Source: Ferruginibacter yonginensis
GTDB lineage: Bacteria > Bacteroidota > Bacteroidia > Chitinophagales > Chitinophagaceae
Length of the DNA: 64,000 bases
NCBI RefSeq assembly: GCF_042651465.1
Contig: NZ_JBHSCZ010000005.1
Span: forward strand, 1 to 64,000
Direction of reading: 5' to 3'
A model generated the notes under the pieces. The model was not told the origin of the DNA and did no database searches. It saw nothing but the letters and a program-made list of their open reading frames with translations. The position numbers and the translations under genes were made by a program. Within the stretch, counting starts at the first letter, position 1. Every line of letters starts with the position of its first letter. Shown here piece after piece: positions 33,639 to 42,724 of this stretch.

Positions 33639-33745
33639 ATTTATTATAAGAACTAAAATCCTTGAACTTTTTTCGAAATATTAATTTCGTTTTTTGTTTT
33701 TCGGATTGCAAAAATAAAGAATCAAAATTTAACTACAAAATATTT

Positions 33746-33949
33746 TTATTTATATTTTGGATTGTAGAGGGTATTTTCTGGAACCTCTACTTTTGGTTTG
33801 CCTTTGTAACGGTGTGTGTACAATGCTACGCATGCAGATAAAATTACTGAAACAAGCAAAGCTACTTGGCAATAAAAAAGAAAACGAGATGAAGATACCC
33901 AGCTGTAGCTAAAATCTTTTTCTTTGTTGTCGATGATTTCTTGTTGCAT
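33746..33949 (-). CDS. Small single-TM protein, unknown
   Basis: 67 residues with one hydrophobic segment at about 23-45 (FLFYCQVALLVSVILSACVALY), a charged N-terminus and a basic C-terminal tail. No family recognised. It stands between the tRNAs and the glycosyltransferase gene on the same strand. Codon composition matches its neighbours and it is probably real. Confidence 0.6.
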   Translation of the reverse strand: MQQEIIDNKEKDFSYSWVSSSRFLFYCQVALLVSVILSACVALYTHRYKGKPKVEVPENTLYNPKYK

Positions 33950-33996
33950 TTCAATTAATTTTCGATTGCAAAAATAAGGGTTAATTATTAAAAAAA

Positions 33997-35061
33997 TTAT
34001 TTGCTTTTAAATATTTTAGAAAAGGTTTGTTGCTTTTTTATATAATACTGCCACAACATGCTACCATTGTACATTCCCACTAGTTTTATAGCAGTATTTT
34101 TTTTGTACGATGGTTGTTTTTTTACAAATAATACCCATTTAAAAAACTGAAAATGTGCTTTTGCTACCGCAAAATAAAACCCAGTATCGCCACTAAAAAG
34201 TGCTTTGTAAGCTGCAACAGCATCTAACCCAAACCTAATAGGTAACACAAAACATAATTTTTTGAAGCTGTAATTTTTATACAGCATTATTAAGTTATTG
34301 CGAAAGTTTAAAAAAGTTTTTTTGCTATTACCTTTTGGCAATGTACCACCACCTACATGGTATACTATTGATTGTGGTTGTACATAAATTTGATAGCCTG
34401 CGTTTTGCAAACGCCAACAAAAATCTATTTCTTCTTGGTGTGCAAAAAAATATTCATCTAACCCACCTAGTTGATGATAAAGGCTTGCTTTTACAAACAA
34501 AGCAGCGCCAGTGGCCCAAAAACAAGCAGTGGCGTCATCGTATTGCTGTACATCTTTTTCAATGTGTTCCATTATCCTGCCTCTTGCAAAGGGATAGCCG
34601 AATTTATCTATAAAACCACCTGCTGCACCTGCATATTCAAATAATTGTTTGTTGTTGTAGTCGAGTATTTTGGGTTGACAAGCAGCAATGCTCTTATCAT
34701 TTTCCATTAATGAAATTACAGGTTCCATCCAACTAGGTGTAACTTCAACATCGCTATTTAAAAGCACATAATAATCTGCAGTTACTTGTTGTAACGCTGT
34801 GTTGTACCCTTTTGCAAAACCTTCATTGGTAGGGTTGATGATGATTTCAATTTGCGGATAATGCGTTTTTAAAAACGATATAGAATCATCAGTCGAAGCA
34901 TTATCAGCCACTATAACTTTTTTATTTGCGTATGTGCTATTTACAACAGAAGGCAACATCTTTTCAAGAAAATGTTGACCATTCCAATTTAAAATTACAA
35001 CAGCAACAAGTGGTGATGTTTGTGTAGTAAAAGCTATGGCTTCGTTTGGTAATGCACTCAT
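33997..35061 (-). CDS. Family 2 glycosyltransferase
   Basis: 354 residues. GT-A fold: VVILNWNGQHFLEKMLPSVV, VIVADNASTDDSI (nucleotide-binding Asp), LLNSDVEVTPSWMEPV (the DxD-like metal site) and DEYFFAHQEEIDFCWRLQNAG (acceptor-side ED/W motif). This subgroup acts like rhamnosyl- or N-acetylglucosaminyl-transferases of surface polysaccharide; donor not determinable. No membrane segment is obvious. The start region is shared with the divergent histidine kinase gene. Confidence 0.88.
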   Translation of the reverse strand: MSALPNEAIAFTTQTSPLVAVVILNWNGQHFLEKMLPSVVNSTYANKKVIVADNASTDDSISFLKTHYPQIEIIINPTNEGFAKGYNTALQQVTADYYVLLNSDVEVTPSWMEPVISLMENDKSIAACQPKILDYNNKQLFEYAGAAGGFIDKFGYPFARGRIMEHIEKDVQQYDDATACFWATGAALFVKASLYHQLGGLDEYFFAHQEEIDFCWRLQNAGYQIYVQPQSIVYHVGGGTLPKGNSKKTFLNFRNNLIMLYKNYSFKKLCFVLPIRFGLDAVAAYKALFSGDTGFYFAVAKAHFQFFKWVLFVKKQPSYKKNTAIKLVGMYNGSMLWQYYIKKQQTFSKIFKSK

Positions 35062-35123
35062 GCTACAAAACTAATTTATTTAAAATTTTACAACGTTACA
35101 TTTTATAATTAGTAATTTTAAGT

Positions 35124-36272
35124 ATGCTGCAACGTTTGTTTAATTTAAGAAACATTTTAGGTGTAATTGCTATTGCATTTGTATTGGCTAGTATTTTTTT
35201 TAGTAACCATTTGGCTACAAAAATTGCGGCTGATGAAAAAAGAAAAGTAGAGCAATACATTGAAGCTGTTAATGATTTGAACAACACCAATAATCAAGAT
35301 ACTAGGCTTGCCACGAAAATAATTGTTGAAAATGGTATGGATATTCCCCTTATTCAAACCAATGAAAAAGATAGCATCGTAAGTTCAAATTATGATACGG
35401 CTGTGGTTAATAACAACCCAACCTATTTAAGAGCGCAACTCAATAAAATTAAAAAAATTAACCAACCCATTATTTGGAATAATCCTTTAAATACTGCTGA
35501 AAAAAATTATACTTATTACGGAGAATCTGATTTGCTTGTACAAATAAAATATTTTCCTATTGTACAATTAGTAGTAGCAATTTTATTTTTGATTATTATA
35601 GTAATTGCTATTTTGAATAAAAGCAAAAGTACCCAAAACCAAGTGTGGGCAGGTATGGCAAAAGAAACAGCCCATCAATTAGGCACGCCAATAACTTCGT
35701 TAGACGGATGGATGGAAATATTGAAGGATAATGAAGCTACTCAAAAAATTGCCCTTGAAATGAGTAAGGATGTGGATCGTTTAAAATTGGTGAGTGATCG
35801 TTTCGGAAAAATTGGTAGTACACCCAAACTTGAAGAAACTGATTTGATTTTGCAGGTTGAAAGTATGGTGCAATACATAAAACGTAGGGCAACTGAAAAA
35901 GTACAATTTACCATTACGCATCACGAAACTGAACCTATTATTGCCATGATAAACCCACCTTTATTTGATTGGGTTATTGAGAATTTATTGAAGAATGCAC
36001 TGGATGCTATGGATGGGAAAGGTGCAATCGATATTTTTATTAAAAACGAAATTGCTCAAATTGTTATTGATGTAAAAGATACAGGCAAGGGCATCAGTAA
36101 AAAAAATATGGTGAATGTATTTAAACCTGGGTTTACTACCAAGCAGAGAGGTTGGGGGCTTGGTTTATCGCTCAGTAAGCGCATTATTGATATGTACCAC
36201 AAGGGTTCACTAACTGTTAAGCAAAGCGAATTAGGTAAAGGAACTACTTTCAGAATCATTTTAAAGAAATAA
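35124..36272 (+). CDS. Sensor histidine kinase
   Basis: 382 residues. Transmembrane segments at about 11-30 and 147-166 enclose an extracytoplasmic sensor domain of about 115 residues. H box KETAHQLGTPITSLDGW (phosphorylated His), N box NLLKNALDAM, G1 DTGKGIS, G2 GWGLGLSLSKRI. Autophosphorylates on His in response to an unknown signal; no response regulator gene is next to it. Divergent from the glycosyltransferase gene and closed by a strong terminator. Confidence 0.9.
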   Translation: MLQRLFNLRNILGVIAIAFVLASIFFSNHLATKIAADEKRKVEQYIEAVNDLNNTNNQDTRLATKIIVENGMDIPLIQTNEKDSIVSSNYDTAVVNNNPTYLRAQLNKIKKINQPIIWNNPLNTAEKNYTYYGESDLLVQIKYFPIVQLVVAILFLIIIVIAILNKSKSTQNQVWAGMAKETAHQLGTPITSLDGWMEILKDNEATQKIALEMSKDVDRLKLVSDRFGKIGSTPKLEETDLILQVESMVQYIKRRATEKVQFTITHHETEPIIAMINPPLFDWVIENLLKNALDAMDGKGAIDIFIKNEIAQIVIDVKDTGKGISKKNMVNVFKPGFTTKQRGWGLGLSLSKRIIDMYHKGSLTVKQSELGKGTTFRIILKK

Positions 36273-36273
36273 A

Positions 36274-36302
36274 AAAAGCCTCCAATTTTGTTGGAGGCTT
36301 TT
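36274..36302. terminator. Bidirectional terminator
   Basis: AAAAAGCCTCCAA and TTGGAGGCTTTT with a short loop, between the histidine kinase (+) and anti-sigma (-) genes, which converge. Confidence 0.88.
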
Positions 36303-36317
36303 AAGTATTTTGTAGGT

Positions 36318-37121
36318 TTATAATTTACCCATCACATAAATTGAACCTTCAGGCTGTTCGTGACCACCTTCTGTTTCTAATGATATAGCGAATGCTTCTA
36401 CTTTACCGAATGATTTCATTTTTATAATAGATAACTTCTTACCGTTATCTAAAGTAATTAAACCACCACTTACAGGCTTACCATCAACAATTCCCCAAAA
36501 CTGGTATTGTTTACCAGCAGGTACAGCAGGTAAATTGGTTACATCAACATAAACTTCTCCGGTATTTTTCATCCAGAAAACTTTTGCGGCGGCATCGGGT
36601 GCAACTTCTAAACCATTTAAAGCTACTGGTTCACTGTATTTACTGTGAACAATGCTCATGTCTTTTGATGCAGCAGTAAGTTGTTCGTTGAGTGATGCTA
36701 ATTGTTGTTCACCTTCAGCTAATTTTTTATTAGCATCATTTAATTTGTTGTAATAATTATAATTGAGTATAGAACTACCTATCAATAATATTACGGCTGC
36801 TGCAGCAGCATATTTTTTAAACGGACTATTATTTATGCTCACCACTTTAGCAGTTTCGTTTGCGTAAGTAGCATCTGTATTATTAGTGTTTGCAGCTATG
36901 TTGTTTATTGATGCAAATATTGAATCTTTCACCGAAACTGAAGGTGTTACTGCATTTGCAAAAGCATATGCTTCTAACGATTGTTCAATTTGATGTAATT
37001 CTGCTTGCACCTCAGGGTATTCAACACACCAACGTTGAACCTGAGCTGTTTCTTCGGGAGTTGTAGCACCTGCAGCATACAATTCCAAAAGACCTGATGT
37101 TATGATTTCTTGTTTTTCCAC
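36318..37121 (-). CDS. Anti-sigma factor, RskA-like
   Basis: 267 residues, GTG start at 37121. The N-terminal cytoplasmic part (about 1-95) holds the ASD-like helices (TTPEETAQVQRWCVEYPEV). A transmembrane segment lies at about 105-123 and a coiled-coil linker follows. The C-terminal half is the RskA extracytoplasmic domain (VFWMKNTGEVYVDVTNLPA, GKQYQFWGIVDGKPVSGGLI, FAISLETEGGHEQPEG). Holds its partner sigma factor, encoded 4 bp upstream, inactive at the membrane. Confidence 0.88.
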   Translation of the reverse strand: MEKQEIITSGLLELYAAGATTPEETAQVQRWCVEYPEVQAELHQIEQSLEAYAFANAVTPSVSVKDSIFASINNIAANTNNTDATYANETAKVVSINNSPFKKYAAAAAVILLIGSSILNYNYYNKLNDANKKLAEGEQQLASLNEQLTAASKDMSIVHSKYSEPVALNGLEVAPDAAAKVFWMKNTGEVYVDVTNLPAVPAGKQYQFWGIVDGKPVSGGLITLDNGKKLSIIKMKSFGKVEAFAISLETEGGHEQPEGSIYVMGKL

Positions 37122-37125
37122 TTTG

Positions 37126-37674
37126 TTAAAATTGCAATAATTTTCTTAATTCAATGATGCCTGTTCTCATTCTAGTTTTTACGGTTCCCAGGGGAATACC
37201 CATTTCCTTGGATATTTCCTCTTGAGTGTAGCCATTAAAATAAGCTAGGTCAATGATTACTTTTTGATCAGGTTTTAGGTTTTGTAGGTGTTTTCGCAAG
37301 CCAATAGTATCGTACTTGTCAGTGCTATAATTCTTGTCTTGATATATAGTTACGGAATTTTCATCTTGTGAGATTTTTTGGGCTTTTTTATAGCCTTTGC
37401 TTCTCAATGTATCGATGGTTAAATTACGAGTAATATTTATCATCCAAGTGAATAGCCTTCCTTTGCTGGTATCGTATTGGCTGAAATTGTTCCAAATTTT
37501 CACGAATGCTTCTTGCAATATATCTTCAGCTAGTTGCACATCGTCAACCATTCGCACAATGATACCATTGAGTGCGGCAGCATAATTGTCATACAGATAG
37601 GAAAAAGCAGATTGATTTTGTTGCTTGAGCAACGATATCAATTCTTCTTCGCTATATTTTAAAGTTGTTTGCAA
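37126..37674 (-). CDS. ECF RNA polymerase sigma factor
   Basis: 182 residues from a TTG start. Region 2 is YDNYAAALNGIIVRMVDDVQLAEDILQEAFVKIWNN through GRLFTWMINITRNLTIDTLR; region 4 is LKPDQKVIIDLAYFNGYTQEEISKEMGIPLGTVKTRMR (HTH). It belongs to the group that pairs with RskA-like anti-sigma factors. The target promoter is not known; such pairs usually autoregulate. Confidence 0.9.
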   Translation of the reverse strand: MQTTLKYSEEELISLLKQQNQSAFSYLYDNYAAALNGIIVRMVDDVQLAEDILQEAFVKIWNNFSQYDTSKGRLFTWMINITRNLTIDTLRSKGYKKAQKISQDENSVTIYQDKNYSTDKYDTIGLRKHLQNLKPDQKVIIDLAYFNGYTQEEISKEMGIPLGTVKTRMRTGIIELRKLLQF

Positions 37675-37784
37675 ACCAGAAATTTTGTTAAGTGTATTTT
37701 TTGTAGATATTGCAAGTTAGTACATTTACCATTCAATCGTTTAAATGTAAGTATATATCTATAAAAATCAATAAAATATAATAA

Positions 37785-38405
37785 TTATTTTAAATATTTA
37801 ACCTCGTATAATGGGCTAAATAGGTACCATTTATTGGTAGCAATTTCTTTGCACTTGATGCGCTTTCTTATTTTTTCACCTTTCTCAAAAATGCGATGGT
37901 CTTTAATTAAAAAATGAGCTCCCACTGGCAAATCGTCTACCAACATATAGCCCTCTTTTACGGGGTCATAATTTTTTAAAACCCTTAAGAGTTTATCATC
38001 GCTACAACTACTGGCTGCTGGGTTTTTGATAGATGTTGCTAAGGCTTTTTGAACATCAGTAGGAAAAATTTGAAGTGTAATAAACTTTGCCAACAGTTGG
38101 CTAAAATGTGCTTTCCACTCTTTACCGTGTGGGGGTACTTTATTGTTATGTTGTATAAAAGTTATAAGGTGGGCAATTTCATGTAACAGGGTAATTAAAA
38201 AAGCATATTTATTTAAATCGCCATTTACACTAATTCTGTGGCCTTTGCCATTGTGTGCATGCCTATAATCGCCCAATACACTGCTCCTGGTTTTGGTGAT
38301 GGTAAGTTGAATACGGTAATCGTAAATATATTGTAATACTGGCTCAAAACTACCATTGGGTAAATAGGCAGCCAATGCACTAAAGTCAACTTTTGTTTTC
38401 GACAT
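37785..38405 (-). CDS. SprT-like zinc metalloprotease-domain protein
   Basis: 206 residues. TLLHEIAHLITFIQHNNKVPPHGKEW contains HExxH and the downstream HGxxW block of the SprT/Spartan family. The C-terminal part lacks the four-Cys zinc ribbon seen in some members, with a single KCKE. Role unclear: DNA-protein crosslink repair in eukaryotic Spartan, undefined in bacteria. The ATG overlaps the end of the membrane protein gene upstream by 20 bp. Confidence 0.85.
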   Translation of the reverse strand: MSKTKVDFSALAAYLPNGSFEPVLQYIYDYRIQLTITKTRSSVLGDYRHAHNGKGHRISVNGDLNKYAFLITLLHEIAHLITFIQHNNKVPPHGKEWKAHFSQLLAKFITLQIFPTDVQKALATSIKNPAASSCSDDKLLRVLKNYDPVKEGYMLVDDLPVGAHFLIKDHRIFEKGEKIRKRIKCKEIATNKWYLFSPLYEVKYLK

Positions 38406-38793
38406 TTTTACTGCGATTCTCTTTTAAAATGGCACCAACTTCTGCTGCTAAATAAAGTAAATAAATAAACAATGAAATGAAAACAGCTTTTTTGTTATAC
38501 GTTGGTCCTACCAATACTACATAAGCTAATACCGCTAATACGGTCGTGAACATTTTTATCATCATGCCACTCATCACACTTCTTATAAATACGTTGGGGT
38601 TAGGGTTGTTTAAGGCAGCATATTGTATTATAAAAACGACAATACTAATGGCTAAAAAAAGTATGTTAGCGCCCATTAAAACAGTACCGTCAACATTGTA
38701 TTTTGTCCAAACGCTGCCTGCTGTAAATACAACAATACTTACTAATACGAATATGATGATTACGGGCAACAACATTTTAAAAAACAGTTTCAT
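38386..38793 (-). CDS. Four-TM membrane protein next to AtpZ, AtpI-like
   Basis: 135 residues with four hydrophobic segments (about 5-27, 40-60, 73-95 and 100-118). Position directly after the AtpZ-like gene (2 bp) suggests it stands where the ATP synthase accessory subunit AtpI usually is, though sequence similarity to AtpI is weak by eye. Part of a minus-strand row with AtpZ and SprT-like genes. Confidence 0.6.
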   Translation of the reverse strand: MKLFFKMLLPVIIIFVLVSIVVFTAGSVWTKYNVDGTVLMGANILFLAISIVVFIIQYAALNNPNPNVFIRSVMSGMMIKMFTTVLAVLAYVVLVGPTYNKKAVFISLFIYLLYLAAEVGAILKENRSKNVENKS

Positions 38794-38795
38794 AA

Positions 38796-39011
38796 TTACT
38801 TTTTATTTTTAGTAGCAGTATCTTTTATTGCTTTGTAAATGAATATTATAATAACCAACAAAGGTAATACCCAAGTTGCAATAGGTGTTGTAAGTTGAAG
38901 CCATTTGTCTAATTTCATTCCACCATAAATAGCCAAACCCAATGTTAATATTAGTTGTGTAGCAAAGCCTGCATATTGCCACAGTAGCTGGTTGTTGTTT
39001 TTAATTGGCAT
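38796..39011 (-). CDS. AtpZ/AtpI family ATP synthase accessory protein
   Basis: 71 residues, two transmembrane helices with the family pattern YAGFATQLILTLGLAIYGGMKLDKWL and WVLPLLVIIIFIYKAIKD. AtpZ helps F-type ATP synthase assembly or Mg uptake. The atp structural genes themselves are not in the window. Confidence 0.8.
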   Translation of the reverse strand: MPIKNNNQLLWQYAGFATQLILTLGLAIYGGMKLDKWLQLTTPIATWVLPLLVIIIFIYKAIKDTATKNKK

Positions 39012-39049
39012 TTTGTAAAATAAGTAAGCGAATTGGCGTTGGTATAACC

Positions 39050-39460
39050 TTATTCTGGTAGCTTTTCAAGTTTAGGTATATCAATAGTATTCGTATCTAA
39101 TTTTGTAATTTTTCCGGCTAAAACTTTTTGTATGTTTTTTAGGTAGTTATCTTGAAACTTTAGTGCTTGCTCCATTGAATCAGTCCTAATTTTTAAGGCC
39201 CTATACTCCCTTACTTGTTTAACATTACTGCCACCTGTGCCTGGCAAATAATATTTTAGTGGCGTAAATACAATTAAGGCAGATGTTAAGCCAATCATTA
39301 AAATAAATATGCTGCTGAAAAATACGTACACACTCATACGAGTAAGTTTAAACTTTACAACTTCTTCAAAAGTATCTTCATTCATAATAACAAGCTTATA
39401 ATGGCTCCTTAACCGCTTAAGCGTACTATTAACATCTGGCATTAACATATAAGTGTGCAT
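39050..39460 (-). CDS. Membrane protein resembling the N-terminus of Bacteroidota M23 peptidases
   Basis: 136 residues; an ATG at 39442 (MPDVNSTLKRL) is an alternative start. A transmembrane segment at about 42-65 and a short periplasmic helical tail. The stretch YKLVIMNEDTFEEVVKFKLTR followed by the TM resembles the N-terminal module of membrane-bound LytM-type peptidases in Bacteroidota, but no LytM domain follows, so this is either a stand-alone module or a truncated relative. Possibly a cell-wall factor (inference). Confidence 0.55.
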   Translation of the reverse strand: MHTYMLMPDVNSTLKRLRSHYKLVIMNEDTFEEVVKFKLTRMSVYVFFSSIFILMIGLTSALIVFTPLKYYLPGTGGSNVKQVREYRALKIRTDSMEQALKFQDNYLKNIQKVLAGKITKLDTNTIDIPKLEKLPE

Positions 39461-39629
39461 TTATTTTAACCGAATGCGAATTGCTAAATTAACTATTATA
39501 CATGGTTGGGCATATTTTTAACAGAAATAAATACATTTTTTATTATAATAATAGCATTGTACCCGTTATTTTTGATAGATATTCATGAAATTGCACGAAC
39601 TTTAAAAGTATTCTATAATAATTTTTTTG

Positions 39630-42600
39630 ATGTTAAAACTACAGCACCGCTTTATTTTTTCAATCTGTTTATTACTTGGTTGTACTACCATTGCTGTGGC
39701 ACAACCAACATGGACTTTTGACCCATTTGGGAAAGAAAAAAAGCCAGAGAAATACGAAGAAAAAAAATTGGCATCAGAAAAAACTGGCGAAAAAAACTTT
39801 GGTACTGTTAGGCGTATTATTCAAAATGGTACATCACGATTTAATTTTTATTTCAACGCAAATAATAAATTGAATGCTGTAATTGAAAGAGCTAAAATTG
39901 CCAATAAAGATGACTATGCAAAGTTGTTACCTTTTTATCCATACAATTTAGATAATACAGCCTCACAAAAAACGGAGTTAGATTCTATTATATACAAATC
40001 AACAGCAGGTATTTTATTACACGATTTAAGAAGCGATTGGGTTGATAATTTTTATTTACTCATCGGTAAATCTTATTTCTACAAAAAAGATTTTGATTCA
40101 GCTGCATTAACGTTTCAGTTTATAAACTACAATTTATTTCCACGTAAACGTAAAAACGATGATGATAATAAAATTGTAGGCACCAATGAAGAGGGTAGTG
40201 GTGTGGGTTCAGTATCCATTGCTAACAAAGAAAAACGCTCTGTAATAAAAAAAGTACTTACCCTTGCACCGAGTAGAAACGAAGCGTTGATTTGGCAAAT
40301 ACGCACTTTTATTGAGCAAAACCAATTAGGCGATGCAGCCGGCCTCATTAGCATTTTACAAAACGATAAAAATTTACCAGCTCGTTTACAAAACGATTTG
40401 GCAGAAGTAACAGCCTATTGGTTTTACAATCAAAATATTTATGATAGTGCAGCCGTGCATCTCAAAAAAGCTTTGACCAATGCCGATACCAAACAAGATA
40501 AAAGCAGGTGGGAATATTTATTAGCTCAATTATATGAAAATACTGGTCAATTTAATGAGGCTTCAACTTACTATTTTAAAGCAGCACAACATACCACCGA
40601 CCCTGTAATGGATATTTATGCTAGGTTGAGTGAAGCAAAAATGATGCGTAACAGCGGCAATAATAAAGAGTTAGATAATAGCATTGCTAACCTTTTAAAA
40701 ATGGCCCGTAAAGATCGTTTTGAAGAATATAGAGATATTATTTATTACTCCATTGGGCAACTGAGTTTGCAAAAACCCGATACTACCAATGGTATTGGTT
40801 ATTATCTTAAAAGTATTGCTTACAACAGCAATACATCAAACTATAAAGATCGTTCTTATTTGCAATTGGGTGATATAGCTTTTGTACAACGTCGCTACAT
40901 TGATGCTGGTAACTTTTACGATAGCTTAACGGTAGCCACACTCGAAAAAGATTTTGATACAAAACCTGTTGAAGATCGTAAAGATATTTTGAGCAGGTTG
41001 GTCCCATTTTTAAAAGCCATACAAAAAGAAGATAGCTTACAAAAATTAGCATCTTTACCAGAAGCAGAAAGAAACGCCATTTTGAAAAAGATGGTAAAAA
41101 AGTACCGTAAAGAAAATGGATTAAAAGAAGAAGATTTTGGTGGTGATAACCCTATTACATTTGCCAATAATAAAGCACCTGAAGATTTATTTAAAACCAA
41201 TGGCAGTAGCAGCGGTGAATGGTATTTTTACAATGCAAGCCTGCGTTCAAAAGGGTTTACTAGTTTTAAAAGTAAATGGGGCAAACGACCAAATGTTGAT
41301 AATTGGCGTAGAAAAGTTGCGGCAGAAGCTAGTATAGTAAATAGCCGAAACAATGGGAATATTAGCAATAACCTCGATCCTGATGCAAAGGTTGTTGATG
41401 GTGCTACCAAGCCAGATGCAGAGAAAAAAGAGAATGCTTTTTCTTTTGAAAGTTTGTTAGATGAGTTACCACTTACCACTGAAAAATTAGCGGCTAGTAA
41501 CAAAGTAATTGCTAATAATTTATATGATGCTGCTCAAATTTTTCAAAACGAAATTAAAGATTACACTGAAGCAATTAATAGCTACGAAAGGTTTGCAACA
41601 CAGTTTGAAAAAAACGAAAAAATTGCAGATGTATATGTAGGCTTATCGTACTGCTATTCAAAAATTGGTGATAAGGTAAAGGCAGATTATTATGCCAGCT
41701 TGGTAAAAAACAATTATCCTGGTACTATGGCATCAGCTATTATTAATAACCCTGCTTCTTTAAAATCAGCTGAAAAAAATCCTACTATATCAGCAAAATA
41801 TGCAGCTATTTACGATTTATTTTTAGAAGGTAATTTTGAAAAAGCAATTGCGGCTAAAAAAACAGCCGATAGCTTATATGGTAAAAATTACTGGACTCCC
41901 CAATTACTGTACATTGAAGCAGTGTATTACATCAAAGAAAAAAAAGATAGTAATGCTATTGCTGTTTTGCAAAATATTGAAAAATTATATGCCGTATCAC
42001 CCTTAAAAGAAAAAGCTACTACATTAATAAGTGTATTGCAACGTAGGGCCGAAATTGAACAATACCTCACCAACCTTCAAGTAACAAGAGAAGAAGAGGA
42101 GAAAGTAATTGTAGGCGACGATAAAGTGATACCAGCTACACAAGTGAAAACTGTAGCACCTAAAGCTGTAGAACCAAAAACAATTGCGCCATCAATTGTA
42201 ACAAGGGCTGTAAGCGATACTATTAAAGTACCTGAAATTTATAAAAATAAATCATTTACGCTACAGCCAGAAAAAGCGCATTACGTAGTAATGATTTTAG
42301 ATAAAATAGACGGTGTATATGTAAATGAAGCCAAAAATGCATTTACAAGGTTTAATAAAGAAAGCATGGCCACCATCAACATAGCAATAAGTAAAGATGC
42401 TGTTGATGCTCAAACAGCACTTTTGTTGTTTACACCTTTTGAAAATGCTACTGAAGCTTTAAAGTATTTCGATCGTATTAAAAAAGCGGCAAGTACCGAG
42501 GTGTCATGGTTGCAACCATCTAAATATTCATTCATTATTATTACTGAGAGTAACCTCAAATTATTAAAAGAAAATAAAGATTTTGTTGGGTACAAGCAAT

Positions 42601-42632
42601 TGTTGAATAACAATTACGGTAATAAATTTTAA
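39630..42632 (+). CDS. porW: Type IX secretion system lipoprotein PorW/SprE
   Basis: 1000 residues from the ATG at 39630. Lipoprotein signal with lipobox LLGC, then the conserved N-terminal block WTFDPFGKEKKPEKYE...NGTSRFNFYFNANNKLN that identifies PorW/SprE. TPR units lie through 130-450 and 640-800, and the C-terminal 110 residues (KAHYVVMILDKIDGVYVNEAKNAF) form the SprE C-terminal domain. In Flavobacterium SprE is needed for type IX secretion and gliding; PorW links the translocon to the motor. The rest of the T9SS genes are elsewhere. Divergent from the M23-like module gene. Confidence 0.85.
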   Translation: MLKLQHRFIFSICLLLGCTTIAVAQPTWTFDPFGKEKKPEKYEEKKLASEKTGEKNFGTVRRIIQNGTSRFNFYFNANNKLNAVIERAKIANKDDYAKLLPFYPYNLDNTASQKTELDSIIYKSTAGILLHDLRSDWVDNFYLLIGKSYFYKKDFDSAALTFQFINYNLFPRKRKNDDDNKIVGTNEEGSGVGSVSIANKEKRSVIKKVLTLAPSRNEALIWQIRTFIEQNQLGDAAGLISILQNDKNLPARLQNDLAEVTAYWFYNQNIYDSAAVHLKKALTNADTKQDKSRWEYLLAQLYENTGQFNEASTYYFKAAQHTTDPVMDIYARLSEAKMMRNSGNNKELDNSIANLLKMARKDRFEEYRDIIYYSIGQLSLQKPDTTNGIGYYLKSIAYNSNTSNYKDRSYLQLGDIAFVQRRYIDAGNFYDSLTVATLEKDFDTKPVEDRKDILSRLVPFLKAIQKEDSLQKLASLPEAERNAILKKMVKKYRKENGLKEEDFGGDNPITFANNKAPEDLFKTNGSSSGEWYFYNASLRSKGFTSFKSKWGKRPNVDNWRRKVAAEASIVNSRNNGNISNNLDPDAKVVDGATKPDAEKKENAFSFESLLDELPLTTEKLAASNKVIANNLYDAAQIFQNEIKDYTEAINSYERFATQFEKNEKIADVYVGLSYCYSKIGDKVKADYYASLVKNNYPGTMASAIINNPASLKSAEKNPTISAKYAAIYDLFLEGNFEKAIAAKKTADSLYGKNYWTPQLLYIEAVYYIKEKKDSNAIAVLQNIEKLYAVSPLKEKATTLISVLQRRAEIEQYLTNLQVTREEEEKVIVGDDKVIPATQVKTVAPKAVEPKTIAPSIVTRAVSDTIKVPEIYKNKSFTLQPEKAHYVVMILDKIDGVYVNEAKNAFTRFNKESMATINIAISKDAVDAQTALLLFTPFENATEALKYFDRIKKAASTEVSWLQPSKYSFIIITESNLKLLKENKDFVGYKQLLNNNYGNKF

Positions 42633-42724
42633 TAGCAATATCTAACTAAAAATAATAACGCTTTGTAGTTTTTTCAACTTGTGTAAATAAGTTCGTAAAC
42701 TCGTAGTCGTTAAAATACATACAC

